The notes: a model not told the origin generated them from the letters alone. Counted from the stretch's first letter, positions 8,335 through 17,074 are shown. The stretch is 64,000 nt of DNA from Pseudarthrobacter sp. (GCA_031178005.1 JAPSJV010000002.1:124001-188000), one strand, 5' to 3'. Numbers and translations: made by a program.

Positions 8335-9072
8335 CTACCGCTTGCCCTTCTTCCGTGATCCCTTGCCGCGTCCCTTGTCCGGGTTCGGCGCGTAGCGCTG
8401 GGCCACCTTGGGCTTCTTGGCTCCGGTTCCCCGGCGGTCAGGTTTGGGTTCTTTCTTGGGTTCTTCCTGCCGGGCGGAGGGCTGCCGTGAACTGTGTGCG
8501 GTGCGGCCGCGGACAATCCCAATAAACTCCTCGATGACCTCATCGGTGGAATCGGTGGGCCAGGCCAACGCGATCTGCGTGGTGGGGGCCCCGTTGAGCT
8601 TGCGCACCACGGTGTCCTTGACGTTGAAATGCCGGGCAACAGGCTGGGGAAGGATCACCAGGCCGGCTCCGGAGGCGGCCACCTGCATAGCCATTTCCGG
8701 GCCGCCCATTTCCGCGACGTCCAGGAACGTCTCCCCTGAGATATCGTCCAGTTCCACTTCCTCGAACACGGATACCTCGTGGCCCTTGGGAGCGACTACA
8801 GCAGGCTGTTCTTCATAGAGGGGAATCACGCTCAGGCCGTCACGTTCCACGGGGAGCCGGACGAAGCTGAGGTCCGCCGAACCGTCATGCAGAACTGACA
8901 GTTGCCCGGCGTCGTCGGTCATTAAAGCCTCAAGCGGGACCCCTGGCATCCGTTCTTCCCAGCGCCGGATCCATTTCCCCGGCGTGACGCCTGCCACGTA
9001 CGCAAAGCGCAGCACGCGCACCGCGGGTTCAGCGGGCGGGTTTTCGGGGCGGGATTCGTTGGATTCAGGCAC
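8335..9072 (-). CDS. Orphan LysR substrate-binding-domain protein lacking the HTH
   Basis: A 245-residue protein whose residues ~18-195 follow the effector-binding domain of LysR-type regulators (LRFAYVAGVTPGKWIRRWEERMPGV...). It begins directly with that domain and has no DNA-binding N-terminus. The last ~50 residues are a basic Lys/Arg tail ending GRGKGSRKKGKR, which might bind nucleic acid instead. The start is GTG with AAGGG upstream. It is divergent from the DUF5997 gene, a pairing I recall from other Micrococcales. The function is unknown; a free-standing ligand sensor is possible. Confidence 0.75.
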   Translation of the reverse strand: MPESNESRPENPPAEPAVRVLRFAYVAGVTPGKWIRRWEERMPGVPLEALMTDDAGQLSVLHDGSADLSFVRLPVERDGLSVIPLYEEQPAVVAPKGHEVSVFEEVELDDISGETFLDVAEMGGPEMAMQVAASGAGLVILPQPVARHFNVKDTVVRKLNGAPTTQIALAWPTDSTDEVIEEFIGIVRGRTAHSSRQPSARQEEPKKEPKPDRRGTGAKKPKVAQRYAPNPDKGRGKGSRKKGKR

Positions 9073-9137
9073 CCCTTCACAGTACCGCGCTGCATCCGCG
9101 TGCTGCCGCGGCTGTGCCGGGCGGATACCCTAGAAGC

Positions 9138-9542
9138 ATGACCTCCGCTAACTCCCAGTCCATGAAACCGGCCACCGTCGCGAAGAAGCTCGGGATCTAC
9201 CTGCCGGCAACACCGCAGGAGTTCCAGGATTCAACCATCAGCCGCGAAGAATTCGCCGAACTCCAGGCCAACCCGCCGGAATGGCTCGTTGAACTGCGCC
9301 GAAACGGTCCGCACCCGCGACCCGTCGTTGCCCAAAAGCTGAACATCTCCATCAGCGGCCTGGCCCGCGGAGGTGTTGAAGAAGCCCTGACGACGGCGGA
9401 AATCACCGCGTTGCTGCAGGCTCCCCCGGCGTGGCTGGTCACCGAACGCGCCACCCAGGCAGCTGTCCGCGACGAGGCCAAGCGCGTCAAGGAAGATGCC
9501 GCCAAGAAGGCTGCAAAGGCCGAGAAGGACTCCCGCCGCTAA
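9138..9542 (+). CDS. DUF5997 family protein
   Basis: A 134-residue cytoplasmic protein: an N-terminal segment with KKLGIYLPATPQEF, two similar helical blocks each ending in PPxWL (NPPEWLVELRRNGPHPRP near 52 and APPAWLVTER near 99), and a Lys/Ala-rich charged tail. The sequence resembles DUF5997, an actinobacterial family without known function. The duplicated PPxWL suggests an internal repeat. It is divergent from the orphan LysR-domain gene, which may be a functional partner. ATG at 9138 is preferred to an upstream in-frame ATG at 9114. Confidence 0.78.
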   Translation: MTSANSQSMKPATVAKKLGIYLPATPQEFQDSTISREEFAELQANPPEWLVELRRNGPHPRPVVAQKLNISISGLARGGVEEALTTAEITALLQAPPAWLVTERATQAAVRDEAKRVKEDAAKKAAKAEKDSRR

Positions 9543-9574
9543 GCGGGATTCCTCCCCGGCCGCGAGGCCGCAGC

Positions 9575-10999
9575 TCAGTGCTGGATGTGGCCCTCGGCGT
9601 CACTCATTTCAAATTCCCTCGTCAGGTCCTTGCCCCGGTACAGGATCATGTAGACCGCGGCCGCTATGGGCAGACCCACGAACATGGAGTAGTCCACCGA
9701 GCCCGCCGCAGCAGCGATGAACCCGACGAACGGCACTGTGACCATAAACGGAATCATTGCCAGCAGGGCTATCAGGTAAGCGCTGATGCCGCGCCAGCCC
9801 CAGCGCCCGTAGATGCCATTCGGATTGAAAATTTCCGCCACCACGTACCGGCCTTTTCGCACGAAGAAGAAGTCAACCAGGTTGATCGCGGTCCAGGGCG
9901 TGAACAGGTAGGCCAGGAAAATCAGGACGTTACTGAAGAATTCGTTGAAGCTGGCAATGCCTACGAATTGGCTGATCAGGAAAACGATGCCGCCCATGAC
10001 CAGGATGGAAATGATCCGGATGCCCCTGGTGGGGCGGATACGGCTGAATGAGTCAACGATGGAGATCAGGGCAAGGCTTCCGCCGTACTGGTTGATCACC
10101 ATGATCGACAGCAGGCCCAGGAAGAGGACTCCCACTCCGATGATTCCAAAGCCCGGGATGAAGCGGTCGCCCAGGTTGATGATGGCGGTGATGGGGTCCT
10201 CGCCAGGCGAAACAGCTGCTACTACCGAGCCCAGGACAAAAACCCAGATCGAGGAAATGACGCTGGGCGCATAGGTCCACCAGAAAGTGGCTTTGACGCC
10301 CACGTTCGCCGGGAGGTACCGCGAGTAGTCGGACACGTACGGCGCCCAGCCCAACTGGAATCCGGCCACGATAACAAACACGGTCATAAACGGCGCCAGC
10401 TCGAATGGCCCCGGTTCCAATGCCCCGGCCGGCAGCGCGTTGGAGCCCAGCGCTATGACAGTGAAGACCACAAGAACTGCGACCATGGGCCAGGTCAGCC
10501 ATTTGTTGATGCGGTGGATGACCTTGTAACCGTAGATGGCCATCACGGCCGCGATGATGGTGGCGGTAAGGTACCCGGCTGTTGCATTGATTCCGGTGAT
10601 CTGCTCGACGGCACCGCCGGACAGCAGGGCGTCGGAGGTGTTGTACGCAACGTAGTTGATAAACGCGAAGACCAGCACAGTGACTGCGGATCCCAGGTAG
10701 CCAAACTGCGGACGTGACTGGACGAGCTGCGGAAGCCCCAGTTGGGGGCCTTGCGCGGAGTGCAGGGCCATGAAGAACGTGCCGAACAACGAGCCGAGCA
10801 CCGTGGCCACGGCCGTCCAGAACAGCGAGGCTCCGATTGACAATGTGGCCACACCGGTGGCGATGCCAACCAGGTTGACGCTGCTGACAAACCAGATGGG
10901 CCCTAGATCCTTCACGGTTCCGAAGCGCTCATCATGCGTGACGAAGTCGATGGAGCGGCTCTCGATTTTCGAGCCCTCCGCGGGTGCCGCAGTCGTCAT
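9575..10999 (-). CDS. NCS1-family purine/cytosine/allantoin permease
   Basis: A 474-residue integral membrane transporter with about twelve segments and NCS1 hallmarks: a cytoplasmic lead FVTHDERFGTVKDLGPIWF, the SxGxQLGLPQLVQSRPQFG-like block near 75-95, and GWAPYVSDYSRYLP near 250. NCS1 proteins import nucleobases, allantoin, hydantoins or vitamins by Na+ or H+ symport. I place the start at ATG 10999. An in-frame ATG at 11068 would put the start inside an operator-like site, so is less likely. It faces a LacI regulator across two matching palindromes and is probably controlled by it. Confidence 0.87.
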   Translation of the reverse strand: MTTAAPAEGSKIESRSIDFVTHDERFGTVKDLGPIWFVSSVNLVGIATGVATLSIGASLFWTAVATVLGSLFGTFFMALHSAQGPQLGLPQLVQSRPQFGYLGSAVTVLVFAFINYVAYNTSDALLSGGAVEQITGINATAGYLTATIIAAVMAIYGYKVIHRINKWLTWPMVAVLVVFTVIALGSNALPAGALEPGPFELAPFMTVFVIVAGFQLGWAPYVSDYSRYLPANVGVKATFWWTYAPSVISSIWVFVLGSVVAAVSPGEDPITAIINLGDRFIPGFGIIGVGVLFLGLLSIMVINQYGGSLALISIVDSFSRIRPTRGIRIISILVMGGIVFLISQFVGIASFNEFFSNVLIFLAYLFTPWTAINLVDFFFVRKGRYVVAEIFNPNGIYGRWGWRGISAYLIALLAMIPFMVTVPFVGFIAAAAGSVDYSMFVGLPIAAAVYMILYRGKDLTREFEMSDAEGHIQH

Positions 11000-11045
11000 T
11001 GACGGCGGGGTTTGTACAGGTGCCAATGGAAGAGCCTCCAAGATG

Positions 11046-11063
11046 TGCAGGAACGATTCTGCA
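11046..11063. promoter_or_regulatory. LacI-type operator-like site 1
   Basis: TGCAGGAACGATTCTGCA: an 18-bp near-palindrome with central CG and seven of nine pairs complementary, the usual architecture of LacI-family operators. It lies between the divergent permease and LacI genes. Site 2 begins 28 bp downstream. Confidence 0.65.
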
Positions 11064-11073
11064 ATCATGCTTG

Positions 11074-11091
11074 TGCCGGAACGATTCCGCA
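11074..11091. promoter_or_regulatory. LacI-type operator-like site 2
   Basis: TGCCGGAACGATTCCGCA: matches site 1 at 16 of 18 positions and has the same central CG. The 28-bp centre-to-centre distance (about 2.7 turns) leaves the sites on roughly opposite sides of the helix. Both sites precede the permease start and lie 75-120 bp upstream of the regulator, so the regulator probably represses or induces the permease and may autoregulate. Confidence 0.65.
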
Positions 11092-11165
11092 AGGGTTTGG
11101 GCCAACATTTCCCCGGCTGGTCCTGTGTGAAGCACTGCCCTGCGCCGACTGCTAAAGTCCCCTGT

Positions 11166-12197
11166 ATGCAACCGCGTCCGCCCATCACCATTCTCGACAT
11201 TGCGCGGGAAGCCCGGGTGTCACGCACTACCGTCTCGGCGGCCCTTAGCAGTACGGGACGTGTTTCCGGAGCCACGAGGGATCATGTCCGCGCCATTGCG
11301 ACGCAACTCGGCTACGCGCCAAACCAGGCCGCGAGGAACCTCCGTCGGAGCCGCACCGGCGCCATCGGACTCCACCTTCCTGCGGAGGGAACAGGACTCG
11401 CGTATTACATGGATTTCACCTTCGGAATGGTGGACCGGGCCAAAGAAGATGACGTGGCGGTAGTTGTCCTGCCTCCGGCCAGCCCGTCGGCACTTACTGC
11501 CAAGATCACCGATGGGATAGTCGCGGTGGATCTCAATGACGATGATTCCTGGGTCCAGAGCCTGGAATCACGAAACATTCCCCTGGTAACCGGAGAGCGG
11601 GGACGTCAATCTGTTGGCGCACTTGGCGGAACTGTGTGGTCCGACCACCGTGCCAGCATGCTGGAACTGCTTGACCACCTGCACACGCAGGGCAGCCGCC
11701 GACCTGCCTTCCTCGGCCCGGGCCAATCGAGCGACTGGGGCCGTGCGCTCCATAAGGGTTACGCGGAATGGTGCAGCAGGCATGGCCTTCAAGCCAATGC
11801 TGCCGATGTGGCTTTCAACGCGACGGCTGCAGATGTCCGGCACGCGTCCCTGCAGTTGCTTCGGGCCGATCCGCGCCCGGACGCAATCGTGTGCGCACCA
11901 GACGGTTCCGCCATCGGAGTCCTCGCGGCCGCCACAGAGCATGGGCTTGCGCCCGGACGCGATCTGCTGGTGGCCTCCTGCGTGGACAGTTCGGTCATGC
12001 AAATGGCAAACCCGCCAATTACTTCCATTGCCCTGGATCCGCGCGGAATGGGACACCATTGTGCGGATCTTGTCCTGCGCCTGCTCAAGGAGCCGGGGAC
12101 CGGTCCCCGCGAGGAGAAACATCCCACGCAGCTAAAGATCAGGGCTTCCTCAGGGCCGCTGTCGCAGGAACAGCAGCCGGGCGCCCCTTCCCGCTGA
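11166..12197 (+). CDS. LacI-family transcriptional regulator of the adjacent NCS1 permease
   Basis: A 343-residue regulator with an N-terminal HTH (ITILDIAREARVSRTTVSAALSS, residues ~7-29), the hinge helix YAPNQAARNLRRSRT (~52-66) and a ligand-binding domain. It is divergent from the NCS1 permease with two near-identical 18-bp palindromes between them, so the effector is probably a nucleobase, allantoin-like or related compound carried by the permease. ATG at 11166 was chosen because the HTH begins at once; the frame stays open upstream but that part has no family resemblance. Confidence 0.88.
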   Translation: MQPRPPITILDIAREARVSRTTVSAALSSTGRVSGATRDHVRAIATQLGYAPNQAARNLRRSRTGAIGLHLPAEGTGLAYYMDFTFGMVDRAKEDDVAVVVLPPASPSALTAKITDGIVAVDLNDDDSWVQSLESRNIPLVTGERGRQSVGALGGTVWSDHRASMLELLDHLHTQGSRRPAFLGPGQSSDWGRALHKGYAEWCSRHGLQANAADVAFNATAADVRHASLQLLRADPRPDAIVCAPDGSAIGVLAAATEHGLAPGRDLLVASCVDSSVMQMANPPITSIALDPRGMGHHCADLVLRLLKEPGTGPREEKHPTQLKIRASSGPLSQEQQPGAPSR

Positions 12198-12361
12198 GGG
12201 AGCCACCAGCCGGTGGACAAGCAGTAGAAGCTGGCGTAGATTCTTGCTCAGAACTCCGCGCCCCCGGGCCGGATCACTTTCGATGATATGCACCACCGGA
12301 AGCAGAACAGCTGCTGTAGCCACACGGCGGCACAAGTTGCATAGACGGAAACGAGCCAATA

Positions 12362-12619
12362 ATGGACACCTCGCATTTCCATACGTTCCTCACGGAAGCC
12401 ACCATCGCCGATCCAGAGACGGACAGCCCTTTGGGGGCCGACGGCCTCTACGGCCTGTATGTCAGCTGGTGCTTCCTCCAAGGGATCCAGCCCCGCTCTG
12501 ACTCGGCCTTCCGGGCCGGCATGGCCCAATGCGGCGTCAAGGTTCATGACAGCCAGCTGAGGATGCAGGGCCCGGCCGCCGCCGACTACATCCTCTCCAG
12601 CTATCCCGCTGCGGTGTAG
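12362..12619 (+). CDS. Small hypothetical protein
   Basis: An 85-residue acidic cytoplasmic protein with no signal or membrane segment. The pattern LYGLYVSWCFLQGIQPRSDSAF..GM...GV resembles the small winged-helix-like module found at the C-terminus of some phage/plasmid primase-helicases and in Micrococcaceae orphan proteins; this is a weak resemblance. No strong ribosome site is seen. It lies between the LacI regulator and a membrane protein, with no evident partner. Confidence 0.55.
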   Translation: MDTSHFHTFLTEATIADPETDSPLGADGLYGLYVSWCFLQGIQPRSDSAFRAGMAQCGVKVHDSQLRMQGPAAADYILSSYPAAV

Positions 12620-12714
12620 GAGTCTCCGGCACAGCCATTGACTACCCGTCCCGCCGGAGCTGCAATAGAAACAGCAGCCCTGGCGCACGGGCAGGGCAAT
12701 CCGTTGGAGGTGCC

Positions 12715-13323
12715 ATGAACGACTTCATGATCCAACTCGCGGCATTCTGGCCCGCCGTCGCCTGTGGGCTTGTGCTTGTCCTGACTTCGGCCGCCACCGC
12801 AGTCGCGGTGCGCCATCACAGGACAATGGAGAAGGACGACGTCGGCGATCAGCTTTTCTGGGACCTTTTCGCGGGTGCCGCGGTGGCAGTTCCTGCCGTC
12901 CTGCTCCCGTCGCTCGCCTCCCCCACCGCAGGCGTGCTCGTGGCGGCGGCCGGACTGGCCTCAGGCATCGCGGCTTACCGGAAATACCCCCGGCTCGCGG
13001 CGCTCCAGCAGCAACGGCGGCGGCGGAACACGGCAATGAGGGGGCTTGGCGCCGCCGTCGAACGCCATCAACGGACCATCGAGACCTGGCGACGCTATGA
13101 ACTGGATCCGGCCTTGGCCATCGACTTCCCCGCCATGTCCGACGTCAGGCGTCCGGAGACTGCCCGGCTGATCAGGGCATTGAGATCAGCGGAGACCGTG
13201 AGTCCCCACGAGGAACCCGAAAACTATTCACAAGCCGTGGAGCTGCTGGAACATGCCCTGCGGCAGGCCGAAACCGCAGCCGGAGCACGCCCGGAAAACC
13301 AGACTGCCGGAACCCGGGCGTGA
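12715..13323 (+). CDS. Hypothetical membrane protein
   Basis: A 202-residue protein with membrane segments at about residues 5-30, 48-65 and 66-80, then a basic, helical cytoplasmic region (QQQRRRRNTAMRG near 98-110) and an acidic C-terminal helix. GGAGGT lies five bases before the ATG. No domain is recognised. Its stop is followed immediately by a strong hairpin terminator shared with the convergent amine oxidase gene. Confidence 0.65.
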   Translation: MNDFMIQLAAFWPAVACGLVLVLTSAATAVAVRHHRTMEKDDVGDQLFWDLFAGAAVAVPAVLLPSLASPTAGVLVAAAGLASGIAAYRKYPRLAALQQQRRRRNTAMRGLGAAVERHQRTIETWRRYELDPALAIDFPAMSDVRRPETARLIRALRSAETVSPHEEPENYSQAVELLEHALRQAETAAGARPENQTAGTRA

Positions 13324-13325
13324 AA

Positions 13326-13388
13326 AATCCCAGGCTAATCGGGAAATCCCTTCCTACACGGCAGGGATTTTCCGGTTAGCCTGGGATT
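13326..13388. terminator. Bidirectional hairpin terminator
   Basis: Long arms AATCCCAGGCTAA (326-338 of this kilobase) with AAATCCC, and GGGATTT with TTAGCCTGGGATT, pair almost perfectly around a 13-base loop. It sits between the convergent membrane-protein and amine-oxidase genes and can serve both. Confidence 0.85.
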
Positions 13389-13408
13389 CCTGCGCTACCC
13401 CAAAGACC

Positions 13409-14803
13409 TTAGGCGACCGGTACGCCTACGCGTGCTGCTTCAAGGATCCGCTCGGCCGTCTTGCGGCCCATCCGGATGGCACCGTCCACGTGCTGGTAGC
13501 CCTCGGCTGCCAGGTCGGAGGAGCACCAGTAGATCGGGCCCACGGGCGTGTGCTGGTCCTTGCCGTACCGGTGCAGGCCGCCCAGGTCGTAGCTGGAGGC
13601 GTAGGCTCCGCGGGTCCATTCTTCCGAGCCCCAGTCGGACTCGTAGTACACCTCGGGCGCCAGGGCCTTGTCGCCCAGGAATCCTGCAATCGATTCGAGG
13701 ACGGCCCGCTTCCGCTCGTCCGCAGTGAGTTCGAACACGGCGTCGGCCTTTTCGTCGGAGATGAAGCCCACCAGGGTTCCGCGGGAATCGCCGTGGTTGG
13801 TGTTGTCGTAGACCTCCTGGACCAGCGAGTCGGCGCCGAAGCCCGTGCCGGAGAGGCCGGCTTCGCGCCAGAACGGGGTGCTGTACACGGCATGCACCTT
13901 GATGACCAGGCCAAGCGACTGGTGCTGGTGCATCTGGTGCTGGCGGCGCGGCAGCGGCGGGTCGAAGGAAACCCGGGAGTACAGGTTCGGCGGCACGGCC
14001 ATGACGACAAAGCGGGCCTGCACGGTTGCACCATCCGAGGTGACCGTGACGCGGTGGCTGGAGTCGGAGTCGTCCGCTTCTTCCCACTGGATGGTGCGCA
14101 CAGGGCTGTTCAGGACGACGTCGTCACCCAGCTCGGCTGCCTGCAGAAGGGATACCTGCTGCATCCCGCCCACTACGCGGCGGTCCAGGATGAAGTCCTC
14201 GTCGGTGAGGTGCGTGAACGAGCCCGCGGAAGCTGCCATCAGGACTGCCTGGAGTGCGGAGAATGCGTGGGCTGGCTTGGTGAGCATGCCACCGGCGATG
14301 AAGAGCCCGATGTTCTTGCAGGCTTCCTCGTCGGTGGAGTTCGCGCGGAGCCAGTGGTGGAAGGAAATGGTGTCCAGCTCGCGGGCCTTGGGGTGTGCCC
14401 AGGGCTCCGTGGCCCCGACCTCTTCTGCGAGACCATCAAGGATCGCGATGAGCTTGTCCATCTCGGCCTTGGTTTTATCTTCCACAGGAAAGGTTTCGCC
14501 TGTGTAGCGGGCCGGCTTGCCGTCAGTCCCGATGTAAACGGACTCGCCATTGCGGTAACGCGGGTACGTTTCCAAGCCCAGGTCGTCCAGGAGTGCCAGG
14601 AGTTCGGTCTGGTCCGGGGAGACCCACTGGCCGCCTATCTCCAGCATCGCGCCGTCGATTGTGTCCGTCCAGGTGCGTCCGCCTACACGGTCGCGCGCTT
14701 CCAGCACCGCAACTGTGAGACCGGCCTTCTTGAGTTGCCGTGCGGCCGTGAGACCGGACGGGCCGGCTCCGACGATGACGACGTCGCGTTCCAGGTTCAG
14801 CAT
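13409..14803 (-). CDS. Flavin-containing monoamine oxidase
   Basis: A 464-residue FAD amine oxidase. The N-terminal dinucleotide motif is VIVGAGPSGLTAARQL (residues ~9-24), followed by EARDRVGGRTWTD (~35-47) and a C-terminal GAIRMGRKTAERIL FAD block (~440-455). It oxidatively deaminates amines to aldehyde, NH3 and H2O2; putrescine or tyramine-type substrates are typical. I chose ATG 14803 because AGAGGA precedes it; an upstream ATG at 14863 lies inside the palindrome that the neighbouring TetR gene probably binds. It is divergent from that regulator and most likely repressed by it. Confidence 0.9.
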   Translation of the reverse strand: MLNLERDVVIVGAGPSGLTAARQLKKAGLTVAVLEARDRVGGRTWTDTIDGAMLEIGGQWVSPDQTELLALLDDLGLETYPRYRNGESVYIGTDGKPARYTGETFPVEDKTKAEMDKLIAILDGLAEEVGATEPWAHPKARELDTISFHHWLRANSTDEEACKNIGLFIAGGMLTKPAHAFSALQAVLMAASAGSFTHLTDEDFILDRRVVGGMQQVSLLQAAELGDDVVLNSPVRTIQWEEADDSDSSHRVTVTSDGATVQARFVVMAVPPNLYSRVSFDPPLPRRQHQMHQHQSLGLVIKVHAVYSTPFWREAGLSGTGFGADSLVQEVYDNTNHGDSRGTLVGFISDEKADAVFELTADERKRAVLESIAGFLGDKALAPEVYYESDWGSEEWTRGAYASSYDLGGLHRYGKDQHTPVGPIYWCSSDLAAEGYQHVDGAIRMGRKTAERILEAARVGVPVA

Positions 14804-14845
14804 GATGTCCTCTCTGCGACCCTCCCTTTTGGTAATCCGGGTCAC

Positions 14846-14866
14846 TAAATGAATGCCGTTCATTTA
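14846..14866. promoter_or_regulatory. TetR-type operator palindrome
   Basis: Perfect 8-base arms TAAATGAA and TTCATTTA separated by TGCCG, located between the divergent amine oxidase and TetR genes. Its size and the AATGAA..TTCATT form suit a TetR-family dimer; the likely role is repression of both promoters. Confidence 0.7.
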
Positions 14867-14945
14867 TTATCACTATAGCGTCCCTCAGGGCGGGGGCGGA
14901 AGAGGCAGTGGAATAATGCTGGGGAACCGATCGGGAGGGCAAACG

Positions 14946-15647
14946 ATGCCGGCAGCACGCACCAGCGCAGGAACAACAATGGACGACGGCGGCACGCCGG
15001 TACGTGCCGTGCGTCGCCGCGCCGGACGCCCGGCAGCCGCAGTGCTTGACCTGTCCGGCATTACCCACGCCGCCTTGGAGCTGATCGGGGGGAAGGGCTA
15101 CGACGGCCTCACCATGGCCGCCCTTGCCCGCAAACTCGAGGTGGCGCCGTCGGCCCTTTATAACCACGTCGAATCAAAACACGACGTCCTGGTGCTGGTG
15201 GAGGATCACTTGATGTCCCTGGTGGACGTCTCCGGATTCGGCGCCGGCCCCTGGGAAGACGCCGTGCGGACGTGGGCCTGGAGCTACCGGGACGCGTTCG
15301 CTACGCACACTCCGTTGATTCCCGTCATCGCCGTACTTCCCGTAACGGACGCTCCGCGGACACTCGCCATGTATGAAGTGGTCAGCACCGGGTTCCGCGA
15401 TGCTGGAATCCCCGAGGCCCGAGTGGTGCCGGCCATCGTGGCGCTTGAGTCCTTTATCTTCGGCTCAGCCTATGACGTCACGGCACCTGCGAACATCTTC
15501 GATCCCGGAAACATGGCCGAGTCCACCCCTGGATTCACCGCGGCCGTGCGCAGCTTTGGAGATGAGCAGCATGAGCGACCCGCCGACGTCGCATTCGGCC
15601 TGGGGCTGGAGGCACTGATCGCCGGGATAGGTGCACTGCGGGAATAG
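14946..15647 (+). CDS. TetR-family transcriptional regulator
   Basis: A 233-residue regulator. The HTH occupies about residues 38-85 (ALELIGGKGYDGLTMAALARKLEVAPSALYNHVESKHDVL), followed by a C-terminal TetR ligand domain with the ...PRTLAMYEVVSTGFRDAGI... helices. A polar ~25-residue N-terminal extension precedes the HTH. GGGAGG lies six bases before the ATG at 14946. It is divergent from the monoamine oxidase across a perfect palindrome, so a polyamine or biogenic amine is the likely effector, by context only. Confidence 0.85.
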   Translation: MPAARTSAGTTMDDGGTPVRAVRRRAGRPAAAVLDLSGITHAALELIGGKGYDGLTMAALARKLEVAPSALYNHVESKHDVLVLVEDHLMSLVDVSGFGAGPWEDAVRTWAWSYRDAFATHTPLIPVIAVLPVTDAPRTLAMYEVVSTGFRDAGIPEARVVPAIVALESFIFGSAYDVTAPANIFDPGNMAESTPGFTAAVRSFGDEQHERPADVAFGLGLEALIAGIGALRE

Positions 15648-15808
15648 TGCGGCGGCCCCCGTCGTCCCCCGGGCCGCAAGTGACGACCAGCCCGCCATAA
15701 GCGGCCCGGCCCCGCATTAGCGTTGCTGGCCAACACCGGTTATGCGGGCGAGGGCCGCCCGTGCAGCGCGGCCCGGCTTTAACCCGTGGCGCGCGGCCCG
15801 GCTTAACG

Positions 15809-15840
15809 AAAAACACCCCGGTCCAAAGACCGGGGTGTTT
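15809..15840 (-). terminator. Terminator of tRNA-Leu
   Basis: Arms AAACACCCCGGTC and GACCGGGGTGTTT are perfect around a four-base loop. Read on the minus strand the stem is followed by a run of T, as expected for a Rho-independent terminator just downstream of tRNA-Leu. Confidence 0.85.
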
Positions 15841-15848
15841 CGATTGCG

Positions 15849-15931
15849 TGCGCGAGGGGGGATTTGAACCCCCACGCCCTTTCGGACACTGGCACCTGAA
15901 GCCAGCGCGTCTGCCGTTCCGCCACTCGCGC
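15849..15931 (-). tRNA. tRNA-Leu (anticodon CAG)
   Basis: An 83-nt class II tRNA. Acceptor arms GCGCGAG / CTCGCGC with discriminator A; anticodon stem CTGGC / GCCAG around loop TTCAGGT gives anticodon CAG (reads CUG). A long variable arm (GTGTCCGAAAGGGC region) and T-arm GGGGGTTCAAATCCCCC are present. The CCA end is not encoded. About 400 bp separate it from the fha operon; I recognise nothing else in that stretch. Confidence 0.95.
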
Positions 15932-16330
15932 GCAAATGCATACTGCTTGCTTCTTTTGTTGAGCTGATGCCCCGTTTCCGGGAACCGCAACCCTGCAAAA
16001 GCAGCGAGATCAAGCATAACGGACATCCACGGCAAAACGCCAATTGAGCAATTTCCGTGGATCGAGGCAACCGCTTGAAGCCTGCCGACAGCGTCCCCGG
16101 AGCCCCATTGGGAGGCCCGGAATACTGGGGATCAGCACCCGGCCTACGAACTTTTCAAGGGTCCCGGACGTTGGAGATTAAGGTCAATCAGGGGGTCGGC
16201 AAGTAGTATCGGATGTATGGGTGCCTGCTTTCGGCAGGCCGGACGGAAACTTGACTGCACTGCAAGGACCGCCGCAAGCGGCAGGTTCGGGACTCGGCTG
16301 CTATACAGCCGGAAAGAAAGGAGAAGAGCT

Positions 16331-17074
16331 ATGGGTTTGCTGGACAAAGTCGAGCGCGGCATTGAAAAAGCCGTCCGTGGTGTCTTCTCCACCGGTTCCA
16401 AGGCGCACGTGGAGCCAGTCGAAATCGCCAGCCGGCTCCGCCGCGAGGTGGACCACAAAACACTGACTGTTGCAGCCGGCCGCACCCTTGCGCCCAATGT
16501 GTTTGACGTCCGCCTCAGTGACGACGACTTCGAGCGTGCCCAGGAATGGGGAACGCCCTTGGCGGAAGAGCTTTGCGACGTCGTTATTAACCATGTGCGC
16601 AGCCAGGGCTACATCCTCCAGGGTCCGGTACGAATCTCCTTCCTTCGCGAAGAGGCTCAACGGCCCGGCGATTTCGAAATCACCACCAGGACGGAAAAAT
16701 CCGGCGGCATGGAATCCGGAGCGCCGCACCGTCCCAACGTTCCCGCGGCACCCACGCGCAAACCCACACGCCTCCAGCCTGTCCTGGACATTGACGGCCA
16801 GCGGTACTCCCTGAATGCCCCTTCCATCATCCTGGGCCGATCTTCCGAGGCGGACATTCTGGTGGACGACACCGGCGTCTCCCGGAAGCACCTGGAAATC
16901 CGGACCGAAAACGGCTTCAGCACCGCCGTGGACCTTGGCTCTACCAACGGCAGCTACGTCAATGGCCAAAAGGTTGCCGGCACCATGGAACTGACTGACG
17001 GTTCCACCATCACCATGGGCCGCACCAAAATCATCTTCCGCCTTCTTGCGGCGGGCAACGGGGGCCGTGCATGA
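16331..17074 (+). CDS. fhaA: FhaA: DUF3662 and FHA-domain protein
   Basis: A 247-residue cytoplasmic protein: a DUF3662 domain (~1-125, beginning MGLLDKVERGIEKAVRGVF) and a C-terminal FHA domain (~160-240) with GRSSEADI, SRKHLEI and DLGSTNGSYVNG, which bind phosphothreonine. In mycobacteria FhaA is phosphorylated by PknB and docks on the pseudokinase associated with MurJ, restraining peptidoglycan precursor export. AAGGAG lies nine bases before the chosen ATG. It heads the fhaA-fhaB-pstP-rodA-pbpA-pknA-pknB operon and overlaps fhaB by 4 bp. Confidence 0.93.
   Translation: MGLLDKVERGIEKAVRGVFSTGSKAHVEPVEIASRLRREVDHKTLTVAAGRTLAPNVFDVRLSDDDFERAQEWGTPLAEELCDVVINHVRSQGYILQGPVRISFLREEAQRPGDFEITTRTEKSGGMESGAPHRPNVPAAPTRKPTRLQPVLDIDGQRYSLNAPSIILGRSSEADILVDDTGVSRKHLEIRTENGFSTAVDLGSTNGSYVNGQKVAGTMELTDGSTITMGRTKIIFRLLAAGNGGRA

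Noticed and set aside
6400..8358. 652-codon plus-strand open frame opposite the PxpBC gene
   Set aside because: Its translation is Arg/Gly/Pro/His-rich with no domain, and it mirrors a well-supported minus-strand gene; typical of antisense frames in high-GC DNA.
10770..11165. 132-codon upstream extension of the LacI regulator
   Set aside because: It overlaps the divergent permease gene and both operator-like sites; the HTH begins right after ATG 11166.
13253..14848. 531-codon plus-strand frame opposite the amine oxidase
   Set aside because: No ribosome site or family resemblance; explained by codon bias of the real gene on the other strand.
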